Shown in pieces: positions 24,714 through 37,262 of a stretch of DNA of 64,000 nucleotides (its first letter is position 1; each line of letters begins with the position of its first letter). The position numbers were made by a program, and so were the translations under genes. Source of the stretch: Streptomyces macrolidinus. GTDB lineage: Bacteria; Actinomycetota; Actinomycetes; Streptomycetales; Streptomycetaceae. The stretch is taken from contig NZ_JAMWMR010000007.1 of assembly GCF_023887685.1 (NCBI RefSeq), forward strand, positions 124,001 through 188,000, in the 5' to 3' direction. The notes beneath the pieces were generated by a model. The model saw only the letters and a program-made list of their open reading frames with translations. It did no database searches and was not told the DNA's origin.

Positions 24714-25907
24714 CTACTTCCGTTGCGGCTCGCTCTCCCGGTCGCGCCAGGGCAGTTCCGCCGTGACGGTCGTCGGGCCACCGGTCGGCGAGTCGATGAC
24801 GAACAGGCCGTCGACCGCGCCCAGCCGCTCCGCGAGTCCCGCCATCCCGGTACCGCCGTCGAGCCGGGCGCCGCCCCGGCCGTCGTCCCGTACCTCGATG
24901 AGCAGCCGCTCCCCGCTCCGCCACACGTCGACGGACGCAGACGCGGCCCCGCTGTGCTTGCTGATGTTCTGCAGCAGCTCGGAGACCGTGAAGTAGGAGA
25001 TGCCCTCGATCGCCTCGGCAGGGCGCGCGGGCAGGTCCACGGTCACCCGCACCGGCACCGTGCACCGCGAGGCGACCGACGACAGCGCGGCGTCGAGGCC
25101 GCGGTCGGTGAGCACCGCGGGATGGATTCCCCGTGCGAGGTCCCGCAGCTCCTGCAGCGCCAGCTTCACCTCGCCGTGCGCCTCGTCGACCATGGCCGCC
25201 GCCGCGTCCGGGTCCTCCAGCAGCTTCTCCTTGGCCAGCCCGAGCCCCATGGCCAGGTTCACCAGCCGGGCCTGCGCGCCGTCGTGCAGGTCGCGCTCGA
25301 TGCGCCGCAGATCGGCCGCCGCTGTGTCCACGACGACCCCGCGGCCCTGCTCCAGCTCCCGGACACGCCGCTCCAGCTCGTCGGAGGGCGACAGCAGCCC
25401 CCGCACCATGGCCCGGTCCACGTTCGTCAGCCCGCGGGCGAGGTACGGCAGGAGCGGCCACAGGACGAACAGCGACACCAGCGTCACCGTGAAGGTCAGG
25501 ATCCCCCAGGGCAGCCGGATGAAGTCGTACAGGCAGGTCCGCCAGGCCACCGGGTCCTTCAGCGCCATCCACAGCCGCTGGAACATCCCGCCGCCCTTGC
25601 GCAGCGGCATCGGGCTCGGCTCCTGTATCCGCACCCCGAGCAGCGCCCTGGCCCGCGCCCGCTCCAGCTTGCCCAGTTGCCGCGCGCCCAGCAGCCCCAG
25701 CGCAAGCGCCGGGAACCCGATCACGGTCACCGTCAGCCCCACGCCGAGCGCCAGCACCGTCACCACGTAGATGAACCCGACCAGCGACGTCAGCAGGTTC
25801 ATGAGGAGATGCGCGATCTCGCGCCAGGTGGACGCGTCCAGGGCAGGACGTACGGGCGGCGGACGCTCGCCGTCCGGGGCACCGGGGTTCGTCTCGCGTG
25901 CGGTCAT
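24714..25907 (-). CDS. Sensor histidine kinase (HisKA_3 type), second of a tandem pair
   Basis: A 397-residue kinase. Helices at about residues 33-75 and 125-155 form the N-terminal membrane sensor. The His box RRIERDLHDGAQARL puts the phosphoacceptor at His208. The ATPase region has LLQNISKHSG, VRDDGRGG and GTGMAGLAERL. From about residue 185 to the end it is highly similar to the downstream kinase, while the sensor halves differ, so the pair may detect two signals with one output. It is divergent from nuoA across a 210-base gap that must hold both promoters. Confidence 0.88.
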   Translation of the reverse strand: MTARETNPGAPDGERPPPVRPALDASTWREIAHLLMNLLTSLVGFIYVVTVLALGVGLTVTVIGFPALALGLLGARQLGKLERARARALLGVRIQEPSPMPLRKGGGMFQRLWMALKDPVAWRTCLYDFIRLPWGILTFTVTLVSLFVLWPLLPYLARGLTNVDRAMVRGLLSPSDELERRVRELEQGRGVVVDTAAADLRRIERDLHDGAQARLVNLAMGLGLAKEKLLEDPDAAAAMVDEAHGEVKLALQELRDLARGIHPAVLTDRGLDAALSSVASRCTVPVRVTVDLPARPAEAIEGISYFTVSELLQNISKHSGAASASVDVWRSGERLLIEVRDDGRGGARLDGGTGMAGLAERLGAVDGLFVIDSPTGGPTTVTAELPWRDRESEPQRK

Positions 25908-26117
25908 ATCCGCCTGCCTCGTTCGCTCATGCCCGCAAGCCTGCCGTAACGCCGCGTCCCCGTGCCATGAGGCGGACCGCCGAGGTTCACTGGGGGAAAC
26001 CCCACCTCGTGCAGCAGTCTGCTTACCCTCTCTTTAGCAGGGCCTAGACTCCCGTGCGTACTGAACGTCGACCACGACGTTCACCAGGGTCACGAGGTCA
26101 GGGAGCGAGGAGCTGAC

Positions 26118-26567
26118 GTGCCGGATCCGACCGCCGTCGCTGTCATGGCGGAGACCGGGAGCGCGAGGACCGCCGGGAACGCCGGAACCGTCGTCGCGGC
26201 GGGCTACTTCCACTCCTACTCCGTCGTCGGGCTGCTCGCCGTCGTCGGCGTGCTCTTCGTCGCCGTCGCCTTCGGCGCGGGCCGCCTGCTGCGCCCTGTC
26301 GTGCCCACTCCCGAGAAGCTTCTGACGTACGAGTGCGGGGTGGACCCCGTCGGCGAGGGCTGGGCGCACACCCAGATCCGCTACTACGTCTACGCGTATC
26401 TGTACGTGATCTTCGCGGTCGACTCGATCTTCCTCTTCCCGTGGGCGACGGTCTTCGCCGATCCCCGGTACGGCGCGACCACGCTCGTGGAGATGTTCGT
26501 CTTCCTCGGCTTCCTGGCCGTGGGACTGCTGTACGCGTACAAGAAGGGCGTTCTGTCATGGACGTGA
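26118..26567 (+). CDS. nuoA: NADH-quinone oxidoreductase subunit A (second copy type)
   Basis: A 149-residue membrane subunit with a GTG start after GAGGAG. It has three helices (about residues 35-57, 88-110 and 118-138) and the family signature [12 protein letters not shown] followed by [17 protein letters not shown]. NuoA sits at the junction of the quinone channel and membrane arm of complex I. First gene of a ten-gene operon that lacks nuoD, E, F and G. Its end overlaps nuoB by ten bases. Confidence 0.92.
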   Translation: MPDPTAVAVMAETGSARTAGNAGTVVAAGYFHSYSVVGLLAVVGVLFVAVAFGAGRLLRPVVPTPEKLLTYECGVDPVGEGWAHTQIRYYVYAYLYVIFAVDSIFLFPWATVFADPRYGATTLVEMFVFLGFLAVGLLYAYKKGVLSWT

Positions 26568-27222
26568 ACCCCTCGACTCCTGCGGCTTCCCGTGAGCCGG
26601 TGTCCGTGCCGGAACCGCAGCGGCTCGGCACGCTCGCACGCCTCGCCCCCGAGCCGATGAAGGTGGTCCTGAACTGGGGCCGCCGCTACTCGCTGTGGGT
26701 CTTCAACTTCGGCCTCGCCTGCTGCGCGATCGAGTTCATCGCCGCGTCGATGGCCCGCCACGACTTCATCCGTCTCGGGGTGATCCCGTTCGCACCCGGC
26801 CCGCGCCAGGCCGACCTGATGGTCGTCTCCGGCACGGTCACCGACAAGATGGCCCCGGCCGTCAAACGCCTGTACGAGCAGATGCCCGAGCCGAAGTACG
26901 TGATCTCCTTCGGCGCGTGCTCGAACTGCGGCGGCCCGTACTGGGACTCGTACTCCGTCACGAAGGGCGTCGACCAGATCATCCCGGTGGATGTGTACGT
27001 CCCCGGCTGCCCGCCGCGCCCCGAGGCACTGCTCCAGGGCATCCTCAAGCTCCAGGAGAAGATCGCGCGCGAGTCGCTGGCGCAGCGGTACGGGACGGCG
27101 CGGCCGTCGGCCGCCGCGTTGCAGAGCGGTCTTGTCCGGCCGCCGTCGACGACGGGCTCGGGGAAGACGGGTTCGGAGACGACGGGCTCGGACACGACGG
27201 GTTCGGACACGGGGGAGGGGCG

Positions 27223-27226
<4 letters not shown>
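26558..27226 (+). CDS. nuoB: NADH-quinone oxidoreductase subunit B
   Basis: The ATG at 26558 ([14 protein letters not shown]) gives 222 residues. It carries the cluster N2 ligands: the tandem Cys pair in GLACCAIEF, the Cys in [16 protein letters not shown] and VPGCPPRPE. It would transfer electrons to quinone in the peripheral arm. The last 20 residues are a low-complexity tail of repeated T-T-G-S-D/E units not found in core NuoB. The start lies inside nuoA and the stop overlaps the nuoC start. Confidence 0.93.
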
Positions 27227-28449
<1,223 letters not shown>

Positions 28450-28484
28450 CCCCCCACCCCCGACGACCCCTCCGGAGGCACGCA

Positions 28485-29453
28485 GTGAACGGCGCTCTCG
28501 ACGTCGCCCTGCGACTCCTCGCCGTGTTCGTCGTCTTCCTCACCTTCCCCTTGATCGTCGGCCAGACCGAGCACAAGGTCATGGCCCATATGCAGGGCCG
28601 CCTCGGCCCGATGTACGCGGGCGGCTTCCACGGCTGGGCCCAACTCATCGCCGACGGCGTGAAGTTCGCGCAGAAGGAGGACGTCGTCCCGACGGGCGCG
28701 GACCGTCGCATCTTCCAACTGGCCCCCGCTGTAGCCCTGTTGCCCTACCTCCTCGTCCTCCTCGTCATCCCGATCGGCCCGAGCGAGGGCGCCGTCGGGC
28801 AGGCCGTCGACGCGGGCATCTTCTTCGTCCTGGCCGTGATGGGCGTCGGCGTCCTCGGTTCCCTCATGGCCGGCTGGGCCTCCGCCAACAAGTTCTCCCT
28901 TCTCGGCGGCCTGCGCACCGCCGCCCAGCTCCTCGCCTACGAACTCCCCATGCTGCTCGCCGCGGCCTCGGTGGCGATGGCGGCCGGCACCGTCTCCCTG
29001 CCCGGCATCACCGCCGCCTTCGAGTGGTGGTGGCTGCCCTGGCAGATCATCGGCGCACTCGTCTTCTTCGTCGCCGGCCTGGCCGAACTCCAGCGCCCGC
29101 CCTTCGACATGCCCGTCGCCGACTCGGAGATCATCTTCGGCGCCTACACCGAGTACACCGGCCTCCGCTTCGCCCTGTTCCTCCTCGCCGAGTACGCCGG
29201 AATCATCGTCCTGTGCGGTCTGACCACCGTCCTCTTCCTGGGCGGCTGGCACGGCCCCTGGGGCGCCGTCGGCCTCGGCTGGCTGTGGACGCTGGTGAAG
29301 ACCGCGCTCCTCGCCTTCGTCGTCATCTGGTTGCGCGTGACCTACCCCCGCCTGCGTGAGGACCAGCTCCAGAAGCTCTCCTGGACCGTCCTCGTCCCCC
29401 TCGCTCTCGTCCAGATCGCCCTCACCGGCATCGTCAAGGTGATGATCTCCTGA
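28485..29453 (+). CDS. nuoH: NADH-quinone oxidoreductase subunit H
   Basis: A 322-residue subunit with a GTG start preceded by GGAGG. It has eight hydrophobic segments and the family motifs [17 protein letters not shown] near the start, [13 protein letters not shown] and [17 protein letters not shown]. NuoH forms the quinone-binding site together with NuoB and NuoD and connects to the proton pumps. The stop overlaps the nuoI start (TGATG). Confidence 0.93.
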   Translation: MNGALDVALRLLAVFVVFLTFPLIVGQTEHKVMAHMQGRLGPMYAGGFHGWAQLIADGVKFAQKEDVVPTGADRRIFQLAPAVALLPYLLVLLVIPIGPSEGAVGQAVDAGIFFVLAVMGVGVLGSLMAGWASANKFSLLGGLRTAAQLLAYELPMLLAAASVAMAAGTVSLPGITAAFEWWWLPWQIIGALVFFVAGLAELQRPPFDMPVADSEIIFGAYTEYTGLRFALFLLAEYAGIIVLCGLTTVLFLGGWHGPWGAVGLGWLWTLVKTALLAFVVIWLRVTYPRLREDQLQKLSWTVLVPLALVQIALTGIVKVMIS

Positions 29454-30121
29454 TGTCCCGCCCCTCGCCCGACCCTCGCCACCCCTCGGCGCCCGCCGAG
29501 CGGACCCGCAAGTCGATCCCTGGCTCCGGTCTCGCCAAGGGCCTGGCGGTCACCCTCCGCACGATGACCAAGAAGTCCGTCACCGAGCAGTACCCGGACA
29601 CCCAGCCCGCGCTCCCGCCGCGCAGCCGCGGTGTCATCGGCCTGTTCGAGGAGAACTGCACGGTCTGCATGCTCTGCGCCCGCGAGTGCCCGGACTGGTG
29701 CATCTACATCGACTCCCACAAGGAGACGGTCCCGCCCGCCACCCCCGGCGGACGCGAGCGCAGCCGCAACGTCCTCGACCGTTTCGCCATCGACTTCTCC
29801 CTCTGCATGTACTGCGGTATCTGCATCGAGGTCTGCCCCTTCGACGCCCTGTTCTGGTCCCCGGAGTTCGAGTACGCCGAGACCGACATCCGCGACCTCA
29901 CCCACGAGCGCGACAAGCTCCGCGAGTGGATGTGGACGGTGCCCGCCCCGCCCGCCCTGGACGCGGGCGCGGAGGAACCCAAGGAGATCGCCGCCGCGCG
30001 CAAGACCGCCGAGAAGCTCGCCGCAGCCCAGCCGAACCCGACCGACCCGACCGACCCGACCGGTCCCACCGGTCCCGCCAGTTCCCCTGACCCCACCGAT
30101 CCCCGGAAAGGAGAGTCGTGA
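29453..30121 (+). CDS. nuoI: NADH-quinone oxidoreductase subunit I (two 4Fe-4S ferredoxin-like)
   Basis: A 222-residue protein with two 4Fe-4S motifs: [15 protein letters not shown] near residue 67 and [15 protein letters not shown] near residue 119. NuoI normally carries electrons from the NADH module toward NuoB. In an operon without NuoEFG it could accept electrons directly from a soluble ferredoxin. The C-terminus has an extra tail with [13 protein letters not shown] repeats. The stop overlaps nuoJ (GTGA). Confidence 0.93.
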   Translation: MSRPSPDPRHPSAPAERTRKSIPGSGLAKGLAVTLRTMTKKSVTEQYPDTQPALPPRSRGVIGLFEENCTVCMLCARECPDWCIYIDSHKETVPPATPGGRERSRNVLDRFAIDFSLCMYCGICIEVCPFDALFWSPEFEYAETDIRDLTHERDKLREWMWTVPAPPALDAGAEEPKEIAAARKTAEKLAAAQPNPTDPTDPTGPTGPASSPDPTDPRKGES

Positions 30122-30756
30122 CCCCCGCCTCCGCCGCACTGACCACGGCCACGGCTGCCGCCGGCACCCACGGCTTCCTCTCCCCGACCGGCGTCGAGAT
30201 CGCCTTCCTCCTCGTCGGCATCGCCACCTTCGGTGCCGCGCTCGTCACCGTCACCACCAAGCAGCTCGTGCACGCCGCCCTGTGGCTCGTGGCGACCCTC
30301 GGCGGCCTCGCCGTCGAGTACCTCCTGCTCACCGCCGAGTTCATCGCCTGGGTGCAGGTCCTCATCTACGTCGGTTCCGTCGTCGTCCTCCTCCTGTTCG
30401 GTCTGATGCTCACCAAGGCCCCCATCGGCCCGTCCCCGGACGCCGACTCCGGCAACCGCTGGGCCGCCCTCACCGTGGCGGTGGCCGCCGCGGGCGCCCT
30501 GGTCTGGGTGGTCGTGGACGCCTTCCGCACGACCTGGATCGACCTGAGCGGCCCCGCGTCCGGCTCCACCAAGGTCACCGGCGCGAGCCTGTTCCGGTAC
30601 TGGGTCCTCCCCTTCGAGGCCCTCTCCGTCCTCCTCCTCACCGCCCTGGTCGGCGCGATCGTCCTCTCCCGCAAGGCCAAGGCCGACACGACGCCCACCC
30701 CGGCGGGCACCCCGACCGTCCCGGGCAGCCGACGCGAGAAGGAAGGCGCCCGCTGA
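30118..30756 (+). CDS. nuoJ: NADH-quinone oxidoreductase subunit J
   Basis: A 212-residue membrane subunit with five helices and the conserved [11 protein letters not shown] segment (about residues 80-95). It starts at GTG overlapping nuoI and its stop overlaps nuoK (TGATG). NuoJ lies in the membrane arm between the quinone site and the antiporter subunits. A basic Pro/Thr tail ends the protein. Confidence 0.92.
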   Translation: MTPASAALTTATAAAGTHGFLSPTGVEIAFLLVGIATFGAALVTVTTKQLVHAALWLVATLGGLAVEYLLLTAEFIAWVQVLIYVGSVVVLLLFGLMLTKAPIGPSPDADSGNRWAALTVAVAAAGALVWVVVDAFRTTWIDLSGPASGSTKVTGASLFRYWVLPFEALSVLLLTALVGAIVLSRKAKADTTPTPAGTPTVPGSRREKEGAR

Positions 30757-31121
30757 TGCACCTCGCCTATCCCGCCGTGCTGTCCGCCCTGCTCTTCTGC
30801 ACGGGCCTGTACGGCGTCCTCGCCCGCCGCAACGCGGTCCTCGTCCTGATGTCGGTCGAGCTGATGCTCAACGCCGTCAACCTCAACCTCGTCGCCTTCG
30901 ACGTCTGGCTGAGCAGGACCGCCCGCGAGACGCTGCACTCCGGCCAGGCCCTGACCCTGTTCACCATCGCCATCGCAGCCGCCGAGATCGGCATCGGCCT
31001 CGCGATCGTCCTCGCCGTCCACCGCAACCGCGGCACCGCGGACATCGACCGGCTCCGCGACACCGCCGAGGGCCACGAAAGCGACGCCCCAGCGGCGGAG
31101 AAGGCTGAGGCCACCGCGTGA
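30756..31121 (+). CDS. nuoK: NADH-quinone oxidoreductase subunit K
   Basis: The ATG at 30756 ([14 protein letters not shown]) gives 121 residues. The three helices include the conserved [17 protein letters not shown], with the membrane Glu needed for proton translocation, and [15 protein letters not shown] with the second Glu. A hydrophilic tail of about 25 residues is longer than usual. It overlaps nuoJ and nuoL. Confidence 0.92.
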   Translation: MHLAYPAVLSALLFCTGLYGVLARRNAVLVLMSVELMLNAVNLNLVAFDVWLSRTARETLHSGQALTLFTIAIAAAEIGIGLAIVLAVHRNRGTADIDRLRDTAEGHESDAPAAEKAEATA

Positions 31122-33109
31122 CCACGACCACCCTCGCCGTCCTCGTTCCCCTCCTTCCGTTCCTGGGCGCCACGGCCGGCCTGCTGCTCGGCCGCACCGC
31201 CCCCGGCTTCGTCCGCCCGCTCGCCGTCCTGCCGACCCTCACCTCGCTCGTGCTGGCGGTACTGGTCGCGGCGCGCCAGGGCGGCGGCCGAGCCGTCGAC
31301 GCGGCCACCGAGCTGACACCCACCGGCTCGGTTCCGATCGAACTCGCCCTGCACATCGACGGCTTCGCCGCCCTCGTCGCCGTCCTGGTCGGCGTCGTCG
31401 CCTCCTGCGTGCAGATCTACTCGACGGGCTATCTGCGCGACGACCCGCGCTACCCCTCCTATGCCGCTCTCGTCTCCCTGTTCACCTCCGCGATGCTCCT
31501 GGTCGTCTACTCGGGCGACCTGATCGTGCTGCTGGTCGGCTGGGAAGTCATGGGCATCTGCTCCTACTTCCTGGTCGGCCACTACTGGGAGACCCCCGAG
31601 GCCCGCGCCGCCTCCCTCAAGGCCTTCCTGGTCACCAAGCTCGGCGACGTCCCCTTCCTCATCGGCCTGTTCGCCCTTGCCGCCGACGCCGGCTCCTTCC
31701 GTATCACCACGGTCCTCGGTACCGTCGCGAGCGGCGGACTGCACCATCCGACCCTGATCGCGCTGCTGCTCCTGGCCGGCGTGGCGGGCAAGTCGGCGCA
31801 GTTCCCGCTGCACACCTGGCTCCCCGACGCGATGGCGGGCCCCACCCCCGTCTCCGCGCTGATCCACGCCGCGACGATGGTCGCCGCCGGTGTCTACTTC
31901 GTCGCCCGTCTCCTTCCGGTCTTCGAGGCCTCCTCGGCCGCGATGGTCGTCCTCGCCGTCATGGCCGCCGTGACGATGGCGGGTTCGGCGCTCACGGCGC
32001 TCGCCCAGGACGACATCAAGCGCGTCCTCGCGTACTCGACGATCAGTCAGCTCGGCTACATGACCGGTGCCCTCGCCGTCGGCGACCGCGGGGCCGCCGT
32101 CTTCCACCTCCTGTCCCACGGCGCCTTCAAGGCGCTGCTCTTCCTCGCCGCGGGCGTGATCATCCACGCCGCCGGCACCAACTCCCTGGCCGCCATGTCC
32201 CGTATGAAGGACCTGCGCGCCCGCGTTCCCGACGCCTACTGGACGATGACCGTGGCGCTCCTGGCGCTCGCCGCGATCCCGCCGTTCGCCGGCTTCTTCT
32301 CCAAGGAATCCGTCCTCGCCGCCGCCGAGCACGCCACCACCGGCCACGCCGAGCGCGCTCCCGGCGCCGCGGGCTGGATCGTTCTCGTCGTCGGCCTGGT
32401 CACGGCCCTGCTCACCGCCGCCTACGCGACCCGCCTGTGGCTGCTCGCCTTCCGCGGCCACGGGGCCGAGGCCCCCGACCACGGCAGACAGCCCCTCGTC
32501 ATGAACGCCGTGCTGTGGGCGCTCGCCGTCCCCTCACTCACCTTCGGACTCGCCTACCGCGTCCTGCCCGACTGGTTCGGCGGAAGCGGCCTGACCCCGA
32601 CCCTCACCACCTCCGTCCTCGGCACGGGCCTCGCCCTGGTCGGCGGACTCGTGACGTACGGCGTCTGGCAGCGCACCACGGCGCTCGCCGCCCGCGCCCC
32701 CCTGGGAGCGCTCGCGGCCCACCCCGAGGCGGACGCCGGGCTGGTCGAGGCCGAGGCCATCGCGAGCCACACGCCCGCGTACGGCGACGTGGCCAACGCG
32801 CCCGACCCCGCGGACCCCGGCCGCGTCCTGCTCGGCCCGCTGCACCGCCACGCGGCCGTCGGCTTCCACCTGGACGCCGTGTACGACGCGCTCTTCGTCC
32901 GCCCGGTCAGGGCCGGCGCGCGCCTCGTCCGCTTCCTGGACCGTGAGGTCGTCGAGACCTACGTACGCGCCGCCGGTGCCCTGCCCCGCCTGCTCGGCGC
33001 CGCCGTACGGCGCGCCCAGACCGGCAATGTGCAGACCTATGTGAGCGCGCTGCTCGCCGGCACCGTCGTCCTGGCGGTGGCCGCCCTCCTCGTCGCCACG
33101 GGAGCGTGA
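31118..33109 (+). CDS. nuoL: NADH-quinone oxidoreductase subunit L (antiporter-like)
   Basis: A 663-residue antiporter-like subunit with a GTG start overlapping nuoK. Motifs include [38 protein letters not shown] with the discontinuous helix, and [14 protein letters not shown]. About 14-16 helices precede the long lateral helix region at the C-terminus. It forms the distal proton pump of complex I. Confidence 0.93.
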   Translation: MTTTTLAVLVPLLPFLGATAGLLLGRTAPGFVRPLAVLPTLTSLVLAVLVAARQGGGRAVDAATELTPTGSVPIELALHIDGFAALVAVLVGVVASCVQIYSTGYLRDDPRYPSYAALVSLFTSAMLLVVYSGDLIVLLVGWEVMGICSYFLVGHYWETPEARAASLKAFLVTKLGDVPFLIGLFALAADAGSFRITTVLGTVASGGLHHPTLIALLLLAGVAGKSAQFPLHTWLPDAMAGPTPVSALIHAATMVAAGVYFVARLLPVFEASSAAMVVLAVMAAVTMAGSALTALAQDDIKRVLAYSTISQLGYMTGALAVGDRGAAVFHLLSHGAFKALLFLAAGVIIHAAGTNSLAAMSRMKDLRARVPDAYWTMTVALLALAAIPPFAGFFSKESVLAAAEHATTGHAERAPGAAGWIVLVVGLVTALLTAAYATRLWLLAFRGHGAEAPDHGRQPLVMNAVLWALAVPSLTFGLAYRVLPDWFGGSGLTPTLTTSVLGTGLALVGGLVTYGVWQRTTALAARAPLGALAAHPEADAGLVEAEAIASHTPAYGDVANAPDPADPGRVLLGPLHRHAAVGFHLDAVYDALFVRPVRAGARLVRFLDREVVETYVRAAGALPRLLGAAVRRAQTGNVQTYVSALLAGTVVLAVAALLVATGA

Positions 33110-33115
33110 GCAGGC

Positions 33116-34690
33116 GTGATCGATATCAGCGAGTCCGTGATGCAGTTCCTTCTGGCATTCGTCGTCGTCGTGCCGCTCATCGGCGCGGTCGCCGCCCTCC
33201 TGCCCGCCCCGCCCGGACTGAAGGGGAAGTCGCCCGAGCAGGCCGTACTGCGCCACGGCGTGACGGTCACCGGAGCCGTGCTCATCGCGGCGATCGCCCT
33301 CGCGCTCGGCTTCGACCATGACCACCCGTCAAAGATGCAGGCCATGACCGACATCAGGTGGATCCCCGCACTCGACGTGCGGATCCACCTGGGCATCGAC
33401 GGCATCTCGCTCCCCCTTCTGCTCCTGACCGCGCTGCTGACCTTCCTCTGCGCGCTCTACTCGTACGCCAAGCCGCCCACGGGCCCGTCCCCGAAGGCCT
33501 TCGTCGCACTGCTGCTCGTCCTCGAGACCGGCACCCTCGCGACCTTCGCCGTCCTCGACCTGCTGCTGTTCTTCCTCGCGTTCGAGACGGTCCTCATCCC
33601 GATGTACTTCCTCATCGCCCGCTGGGGCGGCGAGGGGAGGACCCGGGCGGCCTGGAGGTTCATCCTCTTCACGCTGCTCGGCTCCGTCGTCATGCTGCTC
33701 GGCCTGCTCCTGATCGGGATCAAGGCGGGCACGTTCGACATGATGGCACTCGCCACTGACAACGGCCGGTCACTCACCGCATCCGTGCAGGTCATCGCCG
33801 TTCTGGCGATCGGGATCGGGCTCGCGGTCAAGGCGCCGATGTGGCCTCTGCACAGTTGGCTGCCCGACGCCCACACCGCCGCGCCTACCGTCGGCTCGGT
33901 CCTGCTGGCCGGGGTCCTGCTGAAGATGGGCACGTACGGGTTCGTACGGATCCTCCTGCCGGTCGCGCCGCACGGCTTCCACACCTTCGCGCCGTATCTC
34001 GCGGCCTTCGCCGTGGTCGGGATCATCTACGGATCCCTCGCCTGCCTCGCCCTCGCCAAGCAGGGTGCCAAGGGCGACCTCAAGCGGCTGATCGCCTACT
34101 CCTCCGTCGGCCACATGGGCTTCGTGCTCCTCGGCATCGCCACGGCGACCCCCACCGGCGTCAACGGCGCCCTGTTCGCCAACATCGCCCACGGCCTCAT
34201 CACCGGCCTCCTCTTCTTCCTGGTCGGCGCGCTGAAGGACCGCACCGGCACGACCGACCTCGACACCCTGTCCGAGAAGACCGGCGCCGCGCTCTACGGC
34301 AGGGCTCCCCGCCTCGGCGGCCTGCTCGCCTTCGGCGCCGTCGCCTCGCTCGGCCTGCCCGGCCTCGCCGGATTCTGGGGTGAAATGCTCGCGCTGTTCG
34401 GCGCGTTCAGGCCCGCCGCCGGGCTCAGCCGCCCGGCGTTCCTCACCTTCATGGCGATCGCCGCCTTCGGCACCCTGCTCACCGCCGCCTACATGCTCAT
34501 CGTGGTCCGCCGCGTCTGCATGGGCGCCGCCCCTCAGGACGCCCCCCGGCTCGCCGACGTCCACAGCTACGATTTCGCGGCCTGGACACCGCTGGTCGTC
34601 CTCACCGTCGCCGCCGGCCTGTGGCCGAAGGCCCTCCTCGGCCTGACCGACCCGGCCGTGCAGCAGCTCCTCGCAGGAGGCATCCGATGA
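33116..34690 (+). CDS. nuoM: NADH-quinone oxidoreductase subunit M (antiporter-like)
   Basis: A 524-residue antiporter-like subunit with about 14 helices. It shows LAFETVLIPMYFLIARWGGE, KAPMWPLHSWLPDAHTAAPT and SSVGHMGFVLLGI. A GTG start lies six bases after nuoL. It pumps protons in the middle of the membrane arm. The stop overlaps nuoN by four bases. Confidence 0.93.
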   Translation: MIDISESVMQFLLAFVVVVPLIGAVAALLPAPPGLKGKSPEQAVLRHGVTVTGAVLIAAIALALGFDHDHPSKMQAMTDIRWIPALDVRIHLGIDGISLPLLLLTALLTFLCALYSYAKPPTGPSPKAFVALLLVLETGTLATFAVLDLLLFFLAFETVLIPMYFLIARWGGEGRTRAAWRFILFTLLGSVVMLLGLLLIGIKAGTFDMMALATDNGRSLTASVQVIAVLAIGIGLAVKAPMWPLHSWLPDAHTAAPTVGSVLLAGVLLKMGTYGFVRILLPVAPHGFHTFAPYLAAFAVVGIIYGSLACLALAKQGAKGDLKRLIAYSSVGHMGFVLLGIATATPTGVNGALFANIAHGLITGLLFFLVGALKDRTGTTDLDTLSEKTGAALYGRAPRLGGLLAFGAVASLGLPGLAGFWGEMLALFGAFRPAAGLSRPAFLTFMAIAAFGTLLTAAYMLIVVRRVCMGAAPQDAPRLADVHSYDFAAWTPLVVLTVAAGLWPKALLGLTDPAVQQLLAGGIR

Positions 34691-36186
34691 GTTCCCTCGT
34701 CCAGTCCGTCGACTGGACGGCGATCGCGCCGCCCACGCTCACGGCGGTCGTCGGACTCGTCGTCCTCGTCGCCGACCTCTTCCTCGAAGAGCGGCGGAAG
34801 ACAGTCCTGGGGTGGATCTCCCTCACGGGACTAGCCGCCGCGATGCTCACGCTGCTGCCCCTGCTGGACGGTGACCGCGCCACCTTCTGCGTGAAGGGGA
34901 ACCCGCACGTCTGCAGCTACACGGCAGACGGATTCACCCTCGCCATCCAGTTCCTCGTCCTCGCCGGCGCCTTCCTCACCGCCCTCCTGTCGGTCACCGC
35001 CCTCAAGGACGCCAAGAAGGAAGTCCCCGCGGGGGAGTTCTGGTTCCTGCTGCTCTCCAGCGCGGCCGGCGCCGCCCTGCTGCCCGCCTCGCGCGACCTG
35101 GCGACCCTCGTCGTCGCCCTGGAGGTCGCCTCCCTGCCCGCGTTCGCCCTTGTCGGCATCCGGCACGGCGACAGGAGATCGTCCGAAGCCGCCCTGAAGT
35201 TCTTCCTGTCCTCCGTCACGGCGACCGCCGTGAGTCTCATGGGCATCAGCTTCGTGTACGCCTCCACGGGCACCCTGTACCTCACCCAGATCGCCGACCG
35301 GATCCAGCACGTGGACGGCCAGCTCCACACACTCGCCCAGACGGGTGTCGTCCTCACCCTCGTGGGCTTCGCCTTCAAGACGGCGGCGGTGCCGTTCCAC
35401 TTCTGGGTGCCGGACACCTACGTAGGGGCGCCTCTGCCGGTCGCCGCCTACCTGTCGGTCGTCGGCAAGGCGGTCGGCTTCTCCGGCCTGATCCTCGTCA
35501 CCGTCGTCGCCCTCCCGTCGTACTCCGACGTCTGGGGCCCCGCGCTCGCCGCGCTGGCCGCCCTCACCATGACCGTCGGCAACGTCGGCGCACTCCGGCA
35601 GCAGGCCACGCGCGCGTACAGCGCGGTACGCCTGCTCGCCTGGTCCTCCGTCGGCCAGGCCGGCTACCTGCTGGTGCCGATCGCCGCAGCCGCCTACTCC
35701 GCGGACGCCCACAAGGCGATCGGGTCCACCGTGGCGTACGCCCTGATGTACGGGGCGGTGAACCTCGGAGCCTTCGCCGTGGCCGCCCTCGTGGGCCGTA
35801 CGAGGGCCCGGAACCGCATCAGCGACTACCGCGGCCTGTACGCGGCCAGTCCTCTGGCCGCCCTGCTCCTGGCCTTCTTCCTGTTCTGCCTCGCGGGCCT
35901 CCCGCCGGGTGTCATCGGTCTCTTCGCGAAGGTCACCGTGTTCTCGGTGGCCGTCGACGCCGGCCTCGGCTGGCTTGCCGTGGTCATGGCGGTGAACGTG
36001 GTGATCGCGCTCGTCTACTACCTCCAGTGGACAGCTCTGCTCTTCCGCGCCCCCGAGGGCGAGCCCGCGGAACACCGCGTCCCGGCCCCGCTCACCGCCG
36101 CCCTCGGCGTGACCGCCGTCCTGGGAGTCGCGCTCTCCGTAGCGCCCCAGGTGGTCCTCCGCTTCTCGGCCCTCGGCCTCTTCTGA
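34687..36186 (+). CDS. nuoN: NADH-quinone oxidoreductase subunit N (antiporter-like)
   Basis: The ATG at 34687 ([14 protein letters not shown]) gives 499 residues. It shows about 14 helices and family segments such as [34 protein letters not shown] and [10 protein letters not shown]. Third antiporter-like pump; last gene of the operon. The operon ends with no NADH-binding subunit, so the electron donor must differ from NADH or be supplied by another locus. Confidence 0.93.
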   Translation: MSSLVQSVDWTAIAPPTLTAVVGLVVLVADLFLEERRKTVLGWISLTGLAAAMLTLLPLLDGDRATFCVKGNPHVCSYTADGFTLAIQFLVLAGAFLTALLSVTALKDAKKEVPAGEFWFLLLSSAAGAALLPASRDLATLVVALEVASLPAFALVGIRHGDRRSSEAALKFFLSSVTATAVSLMGISFVYASTGTLYLTQIADRIQHVDGQLHTLAQTGVVLTLVGFAFKTAAVPFHFWVPDTYVGAPLPVAAYLSVVGKAVGFSGLILVTVVALPSYSDVWGPALAALAALTMTVGNVGALRQQATRAYSAVRLLAWSSVGQAGYLLVPIAAAAYSADAHKAIGSTVAYALMYGAVNLGAFAVAALVGRTRARNRISDYRGLYAASPLAALLLAFFLFCLAGLPPGVIGLFAKVTVFSVAVDAGLGWLAVVMAVNVVIALVYYLQWTALLFRAPEGEPAEHRVPAPLTAALGVTAVLGVALSVAPQVVLRFSALGLF

Positions 36187-36196
36187 CGGACGCCCT

Positions 36197-36232
36197 CACG
36201 CGCGCGGTCGTACAACGCGGCACGCGCGCGTG
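36197..36232. terminator. Hairpin after nuoN
   Basis: CACGCGCGCG (36197-36206) and CGCGCGCGTG (36223-36232) form a 10-bp stem directly after the nuoN stop. No T-run. It probably ends the nuo transcript. Confidence 0.45.
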
Positions 36233-36398
36233 GCGGTGCCGCCAGGTCACCCGGACAGCTCCCCGGCTCCGGGCCGCGCACCAGGGAACTCGGCCTTCCC
36301 GCCTCGCGTTGACCAGTACGGGAGGGTCCACTGAGGAGTGGAGTCAACAGCATCCGCAGACAAGGGGTTCCCCTGCCGCACCACTTGGAGGGCGTACC

Positions 36399-37262
36399 GT
36401 GCACCGCCGGCACAACGGGCTCAGGACCGCAGTACTCCTCGGGGGACTGTCCGCGCTCATCATCGTCATCGGCAGCTTCTTCGGGCGTACCGGCCTGATC
36501 GTCGCGGCCCTCATCGCGATCGGCACGAACGCGTACGCGTACTGGAACAGCGACAAGCTCGCTCTCCGCGCGATGCGCGCGCGCCCGGTCAGCGAGTTCG
36601 AGGCACCCGCGCTGTACCGCATGGTCCGCGAGCTCTCCACCGAGGCCCGGCAGCCCATGCCCCGCCTGTACATCTCACCGACGGACGCGCCGAACGCGTT
36701 CGCGACGGGCCGCAACCCGCGCAACGCGGCCGTGTGCTGCACCGACGGCATCCTCCGCATCCTCGACGAACGCGAGCTGCGCGGCGTCATCGGGCACGAG
36801 CTGAGCCATGTCTACAACCGCGACATCCTGATCTCGTCGGTCGCCGGTGCACTTGCCTCAGTGATCATGTTCCTGGTGAACTTCGCCTGGCTGATCCCGG
36901 TCGGCCGCTCGGACGACGACGACGGTCCCGGCCTTCTCGGCATGCTGCTGATCATGCTCCTGGGCCCGCTCGCCGCGTCCGTCATCCAGCTCGCCATCAG
37001 CCGCTCCAGGGAGTACGAGGCGGACGCCTCCGGAGCCCGGCTGACCGGCGACCCCCTCGCGCTCGCCAGTGCCCTGCGCAAGCTGGAGATCGGCACCAGC
37101 CAGCTCCCGCTGCCTCCCGAGCCCCGGATCGAGACGGCGAGCCACATGATGATTGCCAACCCCTTCCGCCCAGGGCAGGGTCTCTCCAAGATGTTCTCCA
37201 CACACCCGCCCATGGCGGAACGTATCGCCCGACTCGAACAGATGGCAGGTCGCCAGCGGTGA
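36399..37262 (+). CDS. htpX: HtpX-type zinc metalloprotease (M48)
   Basis: A GTG start at 36399 ([16 protein letters not shown]) follows GGAGGG and gives 287 residues, the standard HtpX length. Two N-terminal helices (about residues 10-45) are followed by the zinc motif [10 protein letters not shown] and two further helices. The third ligand region is [17 protein letters not shown]. HtpX degrades misfolded membrane proteins facing the cytosol. It overlaps the next small gene by four bases. Confidence 0.92.
   Translation: MHRRHNGLRTAVLLGGLSALIIVIGSFFGRTGLIVAALIAIGTNAYAYWNSDKLALRAMRARPVSEFEAPALYRMVRELSTEARQPMPRLYISPTDAPNAFATGRNPRNAAVCCTDGILRILDERELRGVIGHELSHVYNRDILISSVAGALASVIMFLVNFAWLIPVGRSDDDDGPGLLGMLLIMLLGPLAASVIQLAISRSREYEADASGARLTGDPLALASALRKLEIGTSQLPLPPEPRIETASHMMIANPFRPGQGLSKMFSTHPPMAERIARLEQMAGRQR

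Noticed and set aside
24448..25572. Continuation of the first kinase frame up to 25572
   Set aside because: The upstream part is a shadow of the second kinase gene and is Gly/Arg/Ala-rich without kinase sequence; the ATG at 24447 starts the sensor domain.
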